This document shows, in pieces, positions 1 through 13,100 of a DNA stretch of 64,000 bases; within the stretch, counting starts at the first letter, position 1, and the number at the start of each line of letters is the position of its first letter. Under the pieces are notes generated by a model that was given only the letters and a program-made list of their open reading frames with translations, made no database searches and was not told the DNA's origin. The position numbers were made by a program, and so were the translations under genes. This DNA comes from Chromera velia (Eukaryota > Sar > Chromeraceae), in NCBI GenBank assembly GCA_018398765.1, contig JAHBMJ010004586.1, positions 25,001 through 89,000 on the forward strand, in the 5' to 3' direction.

Positions 1-340
1 TCCCGACCGTTGGGGTGTAGATCAGAGGCATCATGTTCTTCACGTCAGAGAGGAGCATACGGAAGAAGAGGTCCTCGCTCCGGTTGTGGAGCTCTTCGAG
101 GAAGATGTACTTCTCTATCGGGCTTCTGAGCTCATCAAACCTCAGCCTTAACCGCCTTAGTTGCGTCTCTGGGCTTTCCACTGCGCTTGGTAACAATCCC
201 TCTATCGCGAGTTCTGTTCTTTCCGGGGTCTGCACGGCCATGTCTCTGTTCAGCATGGGGTCCCTGAGGAAGTCGGGACCCAGCTTTGCGCCCTGAGACA
301 GGGCCGCAAGGAGGGGAAAGAGAAGGAGGCGGGATACCAT
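1..340 (-). CDS. NAD(P)-dependent malic enzyme, 5' exon only (runs off left edge)
   Basis: Malic enzyme oxidatively decarboxylates malate to pyruvate and CO2 with reduction of NAD(P)+. About 113 N-terminal residues are visible. They carry the family's N-terminal pattern: LGPDFLRDPMLNRD, then a GLLPSAVES segment, IEKYIFLEELHNR, and finally MMPLIYTPTVG, which matches the strongly conserved MMPxVYTPTVG block. The frame stays open to base 1, so the nucleotide-binding domain and catalytic Tyr/Lys lie outside the window. The start is the ATG at 338-340, because an in-frame TGA lies about 10 codons upstream. The first 17 residues (MVSRLLLFPLLAALSQG) are hydrophobic and look like a signal or targeting sequence, so the enzyme may be organellar or enter the secretory route; that is inference. 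It is divergent from the CFAP44 gene, 811 bases away. Confidence 0.9.
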   Translation of the reverse strand, partial: MVSRLLLFPLLAALSQGAKLGPDFLRDPMLNRDMAVQTPERTELAIEGLLPSAVESPETQLRRLRLRFDELRSPIEKYIFLEELHNRSEDLFFRMLLSDVKNMMPLIYTPTVG

Positions 341-1151
341 ATCTCTGCTGGTAGGTCTCTTGCAGTATCAGGACCGGGGTATGGACAGTCAGGGAGGAAC
401 GGGAAGACGAACAAGTGCCGTCTCGTCTCCTTAATTTGGCTCGGTCTGGCAGTCACACCGGCTCTTGCTACAGGCAAGCTGCCACCAACGGACTTCTCAG
501 AGATGGAGAATTCGCGTGTACTTCAGGTCACTTTGCATTGATCCAGAGCTGTACAATATATGAATTTGCAGTCAACAAATGTTAAGAAAGCGTGATGAAC
601 GCATGCATGCAGCAAAAATGAGAAATTCATGCAGATCAATATACAGAAGATTTTTTTTTCGGGCCGCGGTCTCAACAAATTAAGGAGCCGACCTGAGAAA
701 TTGAATTTGAGTTTGCCTGCAGTCCCCCGGCGGATCGACAATCGATTCAAAATTGAAAATCGTGAATTTTTGAAACTCGTTTCCGCGGGCACGACGCGAA
801 AGCAAAAAATCAAATCTGTGCGTCCCCAGCCGGCCCAATTATTGTATTGCTGTACTACGTATATAGACGTACGTAATACGTATGCATGAACATGTATATA
901 TACGTATCGAAAAACAATATACTATGCCAGGTATATTCACAAGGACCTCGGTCCTTCTTGCTTCAAGACGGCACATGAAGCAAAAGTTGACTTTGAGAGC
1001 AAATTGCGGTTTTGTGTGTTTATCCGGAAGGGCCAAAGGAGCGTTCAAAACCCCCCATTCTCCAAGTGTTGCACTGTTGTTCACGCAACATCGGTGAATT
1101 GTACGTTGCTTCTGATTCGTTCACAACCAGCCGTGGTGTAGCACCAACCAG
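341..1151. promoter_or_regulatory. Divergent intergenic region between malic enzyme and CFAP44
   Basis: This 811-base region separates two genes transcribed away from each other, so it should hold both promoters and 5' untranslated regions. It contains an AT-rich stretch around 840-930 made of repeated ACGTA and GTATA words (for example TATACGTAT). No TATA box, motif or ORF can be assigned with confidence. Short ORFs in both directions show no family resemblance. Confidence 0.4.
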
Positions 1152-4100
1152 ATGGCAGACTCAGGGGAAGGGGCAGACGTCCCCCCTGCTGCAGACAACG
1201 GAGGTGAGGAGTCCCAGCCCACAGCCGAGGGGGCAGAGAATCCAGCAGACGGCTCGTCTTCTGCCGCATCACCTGGAGAAGAGGGGGGAGAAAGCACAGA
1301 CCCCCCCGCCGGTGTTGCCCAGCCAGAAGGCGAGGGCTCCTCTGCCACTGAAGGCGCCACGTCTGCAGACCCTCCAGCAGAGGGGGACACCAGTGGCACA
1401 GATGCTGCGGGAGCGCCCGAGGGAGGAGAGGACGGGTCTTCTGAACAGCCTGCAGCCGCATCAGCAGGAGCAGGAGACACCGCAAAAGAAAATGGGGGGG
1501 GAGAGGCCAAAGAGTCTGCAGCGACAGAAGGAGAAGAAGATGGCGAGGCGAAGGAGGGGGAAGAAGGGGGGGAAGAGGGAGCTGCTGCCACTTCAGAGGA
1601 AGCTGCTCAGACCAAGAGCAAAACAACAAAGCCCGAGGTTGTCAAAATTCCTGACGATTTCTTCTATGACTTGAATGATGACGATAAAATCGGCCAACCT
1701 ACCGTCACCCCCCCTCCCCAGCAGATTGTTCTATCCGGCAATGATCCTATCAACAACGTAGAGGACGACCCTGTCTTTCAATTTACCCGCTCGATGGGAT
1801 TCAATTTTGCCAAACACGCCAATTTACACTTCGTATCTGATACCAAATTTGCTTATATTTCCGGTCGGTTCGTCTGTATCTCCTCAATCTTTGCGTCAGA
1901 GGATGCAGAACCCGACGAGATCCTTATAGGTAGAGAAGACGGAGGGATTGGTGACCTGGCGGTAGATCCGGAAAGAAAATATCTTGCAGTCGCAGAGCAG
2001 TCAACCTCCAGGTCTCCCGGTATCTACATCTACTCCCTCCCTGTTCTGAAGCTTTACAGGGTCTTGCGCAAAGGAACAGAGAGAGCATATGCGTCCGTGG
2101 CGTTCAACCCTCTTCGTCCCGACACGTTGGCTTCTGTGGGATCGTTTCCCGACTTCATGCTCTCCGTTTGGGATTGGAAGCAGGAAAGAGTCGTCCTCCG
2201 TTTCAAGGCGTTCTCTCAGGAAGTTTACACCGTCGCCTGGAGTCCCACAGTGCCGGGACACTTGACAACATCTGGCCTTGGACACATCCGATTCTGGAAA
2301 ATGGCCAAGACGTTCACTGGATTGAAGCTTCAAGGAGAACTTGGAAAGTTTGGGCAGAGCGAGATCACGGACGTTCAGTCATTCTGTGAACTCCCAGACG
2401 GCAAAGTTCTCTGCGGTTCTGATTACGGAAAGCTTCTACTTTGGGAGGTCTGTCGAAATCGCTTGTGAAAAGGCTGAATGAATACGTATTTGTGCGCACT
2501 CTCTTTGCCTCTCCGGTGCAAAAATGTGTGTCTTTTGGGGTGTAATGCGTATAGTGCGCGCGTCATGGTTCCTTTTGCCTCACCTTCTGGCCTCTCCTTC
2601 CTTCTGTTCAGGCCCCAACTTTGTTCCTCTTCCTCCAGGGCTTGCAATTAATTGCACCTTTCTTTGCCCCATCTTATGCCCAACAAGTCATGAACTTCCT
2701 CTTCCTGTTCTGATCCCGAAGTATTTGCCCCCCCTCCCCCCCCAAAATGCGTCGGGGAGGCTTCCTGAAAGCTGATTGATTGTTTGGAGCTGAAACATCT
2801 AAGGCAGTTATTTTATTAAATCGACCCCAAACTTAAAAAGTTTATCTTCTTCCTCACTTTCATTTTGTTCTCGCCTTCGCTCTTCTTTCTTTCTTTCAGG
2901 GAGTGTTTGTGAAGGCGGAGATCATCCAGGTAGATGCCCCTGAGGGAGGCAGGTGGTGTCACAACGGCCCCGTGCGGTGCGTGTTCAGAGATCCCCTCGA
3001 TGAAAGCAGGTACGTCTCTGCGGGGGCAGACGGGAAGATCAAGTGGTGGGCCATGGCCGAGATTGACGTCGCGGAGGCCACCGACGAGTCCCAGGACTCC
3101 CCCATAACCTGCCTCAGGGCAATGGACATCCCAGGTCTGTCTGTCAGCATTGCAGTCACTGGAAGGCAGAAATGTCATACCAAATCATTCATTTCATGTA
3201 CTTAAGAACACTGTGCGAAGCAGCGAAAGGTGCGTAGGAGGCATTCATTTACAGTCCGTTTCAGGAATTACTTCAGTTTCTGTCGCTGAAACTCGTCAGG
3301 TAGATGATAAGCAGGCAGGCAGACACGTGGGAGAGAGCGAAGAGAATTTCTGCACTAGTTGACAGTGTGTGACCGGCTTTGTGGTTCTTTTTTTTTCAGA
3401 TGTGCGCATTGATTCCCTTCTCTTCTAGTTGCCTGGCTCCAATTGTGGTTGTGATCATTTCTATTCCTTTTTTTCTTCTTTCTTTGCTTTGCAGACGCGG
3501 ACATTTCCCATGTCGCTCTAGGACCTGGAGGAGATGTGTGGATAGCACAGGACAACAGACAGGGAAGGATTTTTTCGATTGACCCGGTGGAAATGCAGTT
3601 CAAGGAGGTCAGTTTCCTTTTTTGTTGCGCCTGGTTCTTCCTCTCATGAAGAAGGTGACAAGTGCTTTCTGGCTCTCGACTTCAGAGAGGTTGATGGCAA
3701 ACAAGGTTTTTCTGGACTTGTAGCCCTCAATGTGCATCTTTTGTGCTTTGATGTAATGTCTCGGCATTTCCCCTCTTTCCACGGCCATGTGATCAATCAT
3801 CCTCTGCCTGCTGACGGGTCGTTTATCCTTGTGCAGCTTGTGAGTTTCCACTCGTCTTCCATCTCTGGCATTCGGAGCTTTGCTGTCAACAAGGGCCTGG
3901 TGCTGTCGGCATCGAAGGAGGGAACTGTGAGACTTTGGAACTCCTCTCAAGTCAGTCAGTCAGTCTCTCTCTCGTCTGAAAGGTTGTGCGGAAGGTTTTT
4001 GTCATTTTTGACTGTGGAGGTTTCAACCATGTGCATGATACAAGGGACGGGGAATACTAGAGCTTATATTCTATCAGGCTGCTCGGACAATTGTTTGACC

Positions 4101-7100
4101 CTTCACTTGTCCCCCTTCCATACGCAGGATGGCCCCGCCTTGATGCGGCACAGATTTCGGAATGACCTTACGGCCTTCACCTTTTTGCCCGAGGATGTGT
4201 CGGGGTGGAGGGTGTTCGCTGCTGGGTTTGCTGACGGAGTGGTGAGAGTGATGAAGGTGTTCCCTGAGAGCCTCCAGCTTCTCCAAGCAGTCAAGACACA
4301 CAAAGGACCCGTCACACATATCACGGTTTCTGCAGACGGTCAGTCAAAGTAAAATCTTGTACTTTTGTCGACGCGGCCGTGGATTCTCTGGATGGTTGTT
4401 TCGTCACCCCCTTCCACCCTTCCTTCTGTTGAGATTCTTTTCTTCATCCCCTTCTCTTTTCCGATGCATGCAGGAAGTTTTGCTGCTGTGGTGGGAGCCG
4501 ACAGCAACGTCTTCTTCCTCGCCTGCGGGGGGGACGAGTCGAAGGGACCTGGATTGAGGTCGACTCCCTTGACTCCTGTTGCCTTCGCAAAAGCACCAGG
4601 GGTCGTGACGGCAGCTGGGTGGGGGGGCTCCTCTAAGTGGTTGACCCTCGGCCTGAAGAGAGGGGCGGTGGCCCGGATGCGCTGCCCTGATCCTTCCACA
4701 ATTGACAACAGCGAGACATTCGAGCAGCCCGTGACAACTCTGTGAGTCCAGAGACAGACCTGAAAGTCGCCAAATATTTTCGTTGAGTTCCTAAGGATGA
4801 GGATTGGTAAGATTTTGATGTATCATGCATCGTCACAATGGCTTCTTTCTGTGCGTCTGCTTGGTAGTGATTTCATTCCTTTTTGGCACTCTCTTTCTTT
4901 TGGGAGGGAGAGCTTGCGGAGTGACAGAAAGAACTTGAGGATGGGATTGTACGCTGTCAGTTAGTGACGAACACGCGCGATTCATGAAATCATGCAGAGA
5001 CTGCTTAGTTCACCCGATGCAGCTGGATATTGGCATGTTCGCCTTCTCTGTTATCCGTTCCTTGACTTTCTCATTCATCTTTCTTCTTTCTCTCTCTGCT
5101 CTCCTAAATTCAGGCTGGCCTCTGTGGATCCAGATGAGAGACCGATCGTCTCTACTCCTCGGGAGGATGGGGAGGGGGGTGATAAGGATGAAGCTGAAGA
5201 ATACAGCAGAGAGGCTGAGAAGGAGAGGGAAGAGAAGCAAAAGGAGAGGGAAGAAGCAAGACAAGAGCAGCTTGCCAAATTGAAAGCTCTTGATTCTCTC
5301 TCTTGTATGGTCTGTCTCGAAGAGGACGCTGCAGTGATCGTGACAGGAACGGGCAGATTCGGGGAGGGCATTTTCACAGTGCCCCTTGATTCTATGGGAG
5401 GAGGGGGGGGCACGGAGGAGACTGACGAAGATCCTTTACACACAGAGGTCAGACGCTTTCCTATCGACCGACTGTCTCTCTCTTTCCTTCCTGAATGCTG
5501 CGTTGCAGTCAGAAAAAGAGAAGAGAGATTCCGTTTGGCCTCTTCGTTTCAATTGGTCCCTTGGTCCCCCTTTTTTTATATACTTCTGCTGCTGCTGACT
5601 CTTTTCTTTGCCTTTTTGGTCTGTGAAAACCATCTGCCCCCTTTTCTGTTGAGCCCATGCAGGATGCAAATGGAGAGGCAGGTTCGGGAGGTGTGACGGA
5701 TGTGGGACCTCTGACCGGCACCTCTCTGATCTGGCTTCCTAAGGGAATGTCTCCCCCTTCCCATCTGAGCCTGAGTGAGGACGAGACGGTTCTGTTCGCA
5801 GGGTTCACAGACGGTCGCGTTCTTTTGGTATCCCTGGAGGCTCCTGACTGCTTCTATCCCATACAGGCAAGTCTGGCGGTATTTCTCTCCCTCTTTTGTG
5901 AGTGAAATCTCTATGCAGGGATGGTCCAAGAGGTCCGCAGTAGAAGAGCAGATGAAAGCAAGCACCCATGTTCAGTTGATGATGTTATTCTTTCTTTTTC
6001 TTTCCCGCTCTTTCCCTTTTCTGTTCCTCTCTTCCCTTATTCCAAAATGTTAGGGTATCAGCAGTCAAAGGGCAAAACTAAAACTCGCTGTGAATGTGAA
6101 AGCAAATACAACTGCGCCCACTTGCTTCTTTCAGGTTCTTGATTGCGTTTCTGGCGCTGTGAGTGCTCTGGAGTTGTCCAGCGAGGGCGACCGTCTGTTT
6201 GTGGGAGCAAGAGACGGAACGATGGTGGCCCTTTTGTTCAACAAGACAGGATTCCTCAGGGCAGCAGACAGCATGCAGAACAAGACGTAAGTCGGAAAAG
6301 CCGAGAAAGAAAACATGCTTTGCTGATGTAGGTGTGTCTACGGCCCCTTTGTTTCGCTGTATCCAGCAGTGACTGTACCTCCAGTCATTTTCCAATGTCT
6401 TAAAGCAAAGCAAAGTCTTCATGCGTTTTCTTGGTGCCTCGTGAAATCTGCAGGGACATCGACGCCACCCGTCCGCACGCCACAGATCAGCAGAAGGTTG
6501 CTGCGTGGATGCCGGCACCCAACTCTGTGGAAGACGCAGCAGGGGTGATTGGAGATGAGGCGGCGAGGGCTGGGGAGACATCAGACGCCCTCCCTGGGAT
6601 TGCAGACATCACAGACCCGAATGCAATCTCTGTCCAAGAGGCCAAGCTAAAGTCGGAGGAAGAGAGTGCGTTTGCAGCAGCAGAAGAGAAGAAGGAGGGG
6701 GTAAGGGAGAAAGTGAGGCAACTGAGAGAACTCCTGGAGGGACTCATGGTCAGTCAGGCCCTTTTCTTTTCGGACAGCGAATTGCTCAGATGCATCTGTA
6801 AGTCGTACTATCGCTTTATTTTGAACTTTCACTTTCACCGGTCGCATCTGCTGCTCTTTCTCCAGGTGCCAAAGCCTTTGCTTGCTTTTCGTTTGTTTGC
6901 CTCGTCAGCACATAAGTCCACAGTGATTTAAAAAAGGAATGTCCATATTGTATGTGCACCGTACAAACCCCCCTTGCTTCCAACGTTCCGATTGTGCAGG
7001 AGCGAAACAGCCGTCTCCTGCTCCCTCTGGAGAACCAGGAGCTGGTCGTTGACGGCGACTGGTTGTTAAAGTTGAAGGAGAGCTCAGAGGACCAGGTCAC

Positions 7101-10100
7101 AGATGTGCGGAGGCAGCTGGCGTGGGAGGTTCAGAGACGGCAGATCGCTGTGGACAAACTTCGACAGCATTTCTTGGGGGAAGTTGAGAGTGAGAGGAAA
7201 GAGATCTTTGCCTTCCTTCGTCCCGTCTCTGTCTCCTCCTTTAGGTGTACCCGTCTCCCCCCCGCGTTGGAAGAACAACTCGGGCGTCTCCGAGAGCTGA
7301 TCAGAGACGCTGCAGGGGTGGTGGGAGGAGACGACTTGGAGGATGGCGATGGCCCCAATGCAACCGGACCCGCAGGAGGCAGGGGAGGTCCAAAGACCCC
7401 CGGGGGGGTTAGCCGCGCCGCCACTCGGGCTGGGGGTCAGACACCGGGTGTGGGGGGTGCTGCTGGGGGTGCGAATTTGGTGTTGGCCAATGGGGAGTCG
7501 ATGAGCGAGACGCAGAAGCAGCGTGAGATGAGAAAGCTCCTGAGACAGCAGAGAAAAGCCCAGATAGAAATGCTGATGAACACAAAACCGAAGGACAGCT
7601 ACAAAGACCCTGCAGATGTTGAGGCGATTGAGGAGGCAAAGAGGACCATGGGGCACATTTTTCTCAAAACGTCGCCTCAATATGAAGTGCCCGAGGCTCA
7701 GAGGTCTGTCCGTTGGTCGGAAAGTAAGGATCCGCCCTTCCAAGCTGGCGTATTTGCAAAAGTCCAAATGGAATTTCGTCACTTGTTGTCCTCTCTCTTT
7801 ATCTCTTGCAAGACAAAAAGAAGGGAAGGAGGCAAGGGGGCATTTGAGGGATTGAAGCAGAGGGAGGGAGGGACGAAGGAAGGGAGAGAGACAAGAAGGA
7901 GAGAAGAGGAGAACGTCCACTGAGTCTCTCTATCTTGATGCATTGAACACTCACACAATCAGAACCAATTTTCTTTCTTCCTGTCCCATCTATCGGTCTA
8001 TCTGTTTATCTATCTATCTGTTTATCTGTCTGTCTGCAGGATGAATGCCGAAAAGAAGAGACGACAGCTTCTCCTCTTGGAAGAATCTGTCCACGCGATC
8101 AAGGTCGAGTTCAACGCACGAGTAGCCGCACTCTCCCAATTTAAGCAAGAGGTCAAACAATCGATTCGAAGAGACCTTGCAGCCCTCGAAGACATCTCTC
8201 TGCAGCTCCTGGCAGAGGCTGACCAGTCGGCACCTCAGGGATCCTCCCAGCAGTCTCTTATGCCCCAGCAAGTCGGAGAGAGTGCAGGCGGAGCAGGAGG
8301 CGCATCTAACCTCGCACAGTTCACCGAGACGTTCAGGAAGATGAGGTCTCTCCTTGAACCCAACCCAGAGCAGGACAAGCTAGAGTTCCCAGAGAGCCGA
8401 TTTGTCTACTCAGAGGAAGACCTCGAGTCAGTCCCGCGAGGCAAATTTTGTGTTCTTTTGAAGTCACTCACTCACTTGAAATGAGTAAAAAGGCAGACTG
8501 GACCCATGCTGAAGCTAGGTTTGAGAGGGATGGTGTCCATTCATGGGAGCAACGATCTTTGTCTTCTGCAGTCCTTTGTCTGTATTGTTGTCTTTCGGTT
8601 CGCTGCTTACCTTCGTGCTGCGGTGAATCTCTCCAGATTTTTTCTGAAAATACAGGGATTGTGTCTCACCGTCAGGTTCAGATGAATTTACAGCATTTCT
8701 TCCATCGATCATCGTTTCCGCCCTCAACCTCTCTCTTTTTCCCATTCCTTTCCTCTGTGATTTCTGGCCTGCAGCACTCTGGTCTCTTCGGCCGCTGAGA
8801 TGTCCCAAGAGGACGAGGCTGCAGTCAACGGGTGGAAGTGGGCACTCCGAAAGGGAAAAGAGGAGGGGGCAGGCTCAAATAATGGTACGTCGGTCGGTCG
8901 GTCCGTCTCCCAGTCTTTCTTCCCTATCGAGTGAAGGCTGGCCCTCTCTTCGTGTGCTTGGCAGAAAAGGGCAAGAGAGGGGGGCAGCAGAAGCACAGTG
9001 TTTTTTCTCATTTCCTGGAGTGTCGTTTGAGAAGTTCTCGAGGACACTCGACTCATTCTGTGACTGCCCCTTTGTCTACAGACTCCACAAGTGCACCCCC
9101 CTCGAACCCCACAAAGCAATCCACAACGCTGGCGTCTCGCAAGGAGGGCCGTCTGAGGCTTCGGGCTGCGTTCTTCAACAAAAGCAAAAAAAACCCGGAC
9201 GTCAAGGCAGACAGAGACGCTGCACTCCCTGCAGTTCTCAGGAATACACCCACGGATGTCAGTCACTTAGTCGACTAAGCAAGCAAGCAAGCAAGGATAA
9301 AATTCAGAAGCAAATACGGATGCAAGAAAACACTGCCGGCAGCACAGAAAAAAAGAAACAAAAAATAGATGGTCGACAGCCTTGGTTGTCCAATGTTTAC
9401 TGATGCCCAGTCCCTCCCATTTCGCTTTCATTCCCGTTTTTAACCCTTCCCCAGTTTTCCTTCAAAGATGATTTGGATCCCCGGAATTGCTCGAGAGGAT
9501 CCGAAAGTTGCCCAGCCATTCTGGTTACTCCACTCAATATGTCTTGGCACAAGTCGACTGACAATCATGTCGTGCGTATATATCCCCCTGTGTTCAACCA
9601 ACTCAATCATTCAGGTCACCCAAAACGTCGCCGAAGAGCGGCGTTTGAGGCTCCAACAAGACAAGCAGACCCTTGAAACGCATGTGAGTAAGTAAGTGGG
9701 TGTGCGATATTCACTCTTCCAGTCGAGAAGCATCGGATGCTTATTCGAACTGAAAAACATAAGCAAAAGGCCAAGTATTGGACATGTGAATTGCAAGCTT
9801 CAGCTCCTGATCAAACTCATGTTCCTGTTCTCTCTATCGCACTCCGATAATTGATTCTCATTGCCTCACACAGTCGTGTGTTTGCTACTCAACTCATCCT
9901 TTTTGACGGCTCCTAGAAGTTCGCTTTTTCGTGAGAAGGTAAAAGTGGCCTGCATGCCCTGTTCAGTTGTTTTCGTTGTACCCCATAATACGCACACCTT
10001 TTTCTCTGCAGCTCTCTGAGGTGGTTGCAACCTTCGATGCTGCCGTGGAGTCTCTGTCGAGAGAGCAGGCGAAGCTCCAGTCGGATCTGAAGAACGCCGA

Positions 10101-13100
10101 CCTCCGTCTCCTGACCCTCCTGGAAGAACTCCAGAAACTGGGGGCCATGGAGACGAAGGACGAGCTGCTGCACGAGAAGGCCAGCGAGAACAGACAACAG
10201 AAGGCGCTCCTGCTGCAACAGCTGAAGCAGTGCCAGGACCAACTGCTGCAGAAGAATCAGGAGATCGAAACCTGGCAGGTCAGTCAGCAGCTGCATGGTT
10301 CAATCAATTAGGAACGGGTTGAGGGAGGAAGTGAGATAGAGAAAGAAAGAAAGGCAACCCATCTTGAATCCTCAGTTCCTTCTCTGGCAGTCTCCGTACG
10401 TTTTTGTCATGCGGGACTTGACTTCTTTTCTGAATGGATCTGTCTGTCTGTCTGTCTGTCTGTACATGCAGAGTGAAGAGCAAGAACTTCAGGCTGAGTT
10501 CCACGAGGCAGTCGGAGAGAACAACGCTCACCTGGCAACTCTCTTGAAGATCTTCAAGAAGAAGATTAAGAGAAGAAAGAGAAACGACAACGACGATGAC
10601 GATGATGACGACGAGGACGAGGATGAAGATGAGGACGACGAAAGCGACGAAGACGAGGATGAAGAGGAGGAGGACGTTTGCCCCCCCGGATGCGACATCA
10701 CTGTGTATGAGAATGTCCAAGAATTGAGAAACAGAAGAGCCGACCTGGAAGAATCGCTTCAGGAAATTCAGAAAGCCGTCGAAGAAATCAAAAAGGTGCG
10801 CCTGCTTTATCGAAAGTCCTCTCCATGTTTTGCTCAATGCTCTGATCGACCAAGTCGGTGCATCCATCTCCTCTCCTCAGAACCGAACGGCAAAGCCTGA
10901 ACGTGTAATCGATCCCCCCCCACCCCCTTCCTGTCTCTGTGTCAGCCATTCAACCACTTTCTGGGTCACTTTCTTTCTAACTGTATCTCTCTATTCCGAT
11001 GATTTGCGTTGATCCTTCCTGACTCACGGGTGATTCTTGTCCTTTTCATATCGAACATTTGTGACAAGGCGGTCGCCTCATTCATCGATGTATCTGCAGC
11101 GCAATCAACAACTTGTTGCCAAAGACAAAGAAATCGAAAAGGAGCAGGCAAAGACCGACTCTGAAATCCAAAAATTCCAAAAGGAAAAACAGAAGCAGCT
11201 CAACGAAGTCGAAATCTGCTTCCCTCTCCGAATCTCTCAGGTAAGTGTTAGTGGGTGTGTGTATCAGACGCTATTCTGTGAATGGTGTTCTGCGTTTTCC
11301 GCAAATGTCAATTCCTTATTGTCTTTCCCACTTTTTCTCTCTTCTGCTTTCTCCATCCTATCGTTTGTGGCGTCTCTCTCTTCTCGTGCTTCTGTGGAAT
11401 TGCTGCAGTCAAGAGAATAACCAAGTTTGCGGGGGTGCCAATGCATTTATGTGTATGTCATTCGTGCAGCTGCAATGCTGCGACGACGATGACGAGGGGT
11501 CAGAAGATGGCGAAGGGGGCGGAGAGTCTCGCAGAGAGAGAGAGGGGTCTCGAAACGGCCACCTGCCCCGTGAGTTGTCCAAGTACGTCGTCTTCACCCG
11601 CACGGCCCTCCTCCAATTGATTGCCCGGATCAAGGAATTGCAGGTAGAGAAGGCCTCGGCAGTCGAGAGCTTCAGATACCTCAAGAGGGACAAGGTCGTC
11701 GCACAGAAGGAAAAGAAAGTGGTCAGTCGCCCAATCCCTCCCGGCAAATTCATTTCCCGACGGTCAACTGCTTGCAGGCAGAGGGTGCACCGCGTCTCTT
11801 CTTTTCTGTTCTGCAACCCCGAAGAGGGCAGCCAGTCAATCGAGTGTCCTTCCAATCTGATTAAGCGAGAAAAAAGAAAAGGAAAGAAAGCAGACTCAAT
11901 TCATTCACAAGTGACACACATGGCATGAAACATTTCCGGAGTTTACCCTTCTTCATAGTTTTGTTAGTGCACCAGCTTTACTCCAACAACAAAGGAAGAA
12001 AGCATCAATCCAGTTGTCCAAACAACCTTGGCCCCCCCCCCCTCCCTGTACGCAGATCGAAACGGACCTCCAAGCCTTGACGAGAAAATATGAAGAAGTC
12101 CAGATGCTGCGGTTTGGACAGGTCTGTCTGTCTCTCCGTCTGTCTGTCTGGAGGGAGAAGTCTTCGTTCTTTCGTTTCTCCCTTTTTTGCTTTTACCGCT
12201 CAGGATAACTCGTCCTGTCGGTCTTACTCCTGGTCGGTCGGCGCAAGAGTGCACGGGTTGCCTGTGTTTAAGAGTTCTGCGCGAAAATGATTCGTGTCAG
12301 TCTCTCCAGATCCTTCCTTACACACTTTTTCTCTCCTTCTCTGCTTTCTCCTTGATGTTGAAGTCACACCTCACCTCATCAGAACCTTCTCCATCTCCAA
12401 ATTTCTGTTTTCCTTCTTCTTTCATCCTTCCATCGCTGCTTCCCTGCCTGCCTGCCTGCCTTCAGGTTGTGGATCTGGACTTGATTGAGAGGGGCCAACC
12501 GACCGAACAGATGCAAGAGCTAGAGGAGAAATGCGAGGAGGTCGAGAGGATGTGCAGCAGGCAGATCGCAGAACAGAACAAGCAGATAGAGATGGCACAA
12601 GAGCAACTCCTCAGTGAGACGCGGAGAAACACAGAGCTCATGGACAAAATCGTCAAATTGGGGTCAGTGGGTTCGCCGGACTTGTCTGTGTCTGACGACA
12701 TGAGAATTCAATTGCGCTGGCTCGAACCCCTGCAGGAAAAAAATGTTGGGACGCCAACAGACGATTATGGGAGTGAAAAACGAGTGCAATTTTTCTCTCC
12801 TTTCGTCTTATTTGTCTTCCCTTTATTTTTGGTCCCTTTCTCTTTCTTTTCAGCAGAGATGGCAAAATGACTCTAAGTTTTCTTCTTGTTCTTCTCTTCT
12901 CTTTTCTGTACTGCAGACATAGCCAGCTGACCCTGGACCAGGCACTGAACGCCCGTCTCCACAGTGTCACTGTGAACGACCCGGGTCCGACCCTGGAGAA
13001 GGAGAGGAGGGAGATGGCAAGGATCCACAACCTCCTCGCAGTGCAGGCAAAGGAGATCGCGACTCTGCAGGCGGAGATCAACCTCTTCAGAAGGAAAGGT

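Noticed and set aside
1012-1674. Overlapping 220-codon plus-strand frame and 182/156-codon minus-strand frames
   Set aside because: They are shadows of the low-complexity first exon of CFAP44.
7190-7244. Possible 55-base intron inside exon 11 of CFAP44 (GTGAGA ... CCTTTAG)
   Set aside because: Its length is not a multiple of three and removal would break a frame that continues into conserved sequence. The unspliced reading is open and fits the family.
10304-10867. 187-codon minus-strand ORF rich in Val/Ile/Phe
   Set aside because: It is the complement of the Asp/Glu run in CFAP44 exon 17, not a membrane protein.
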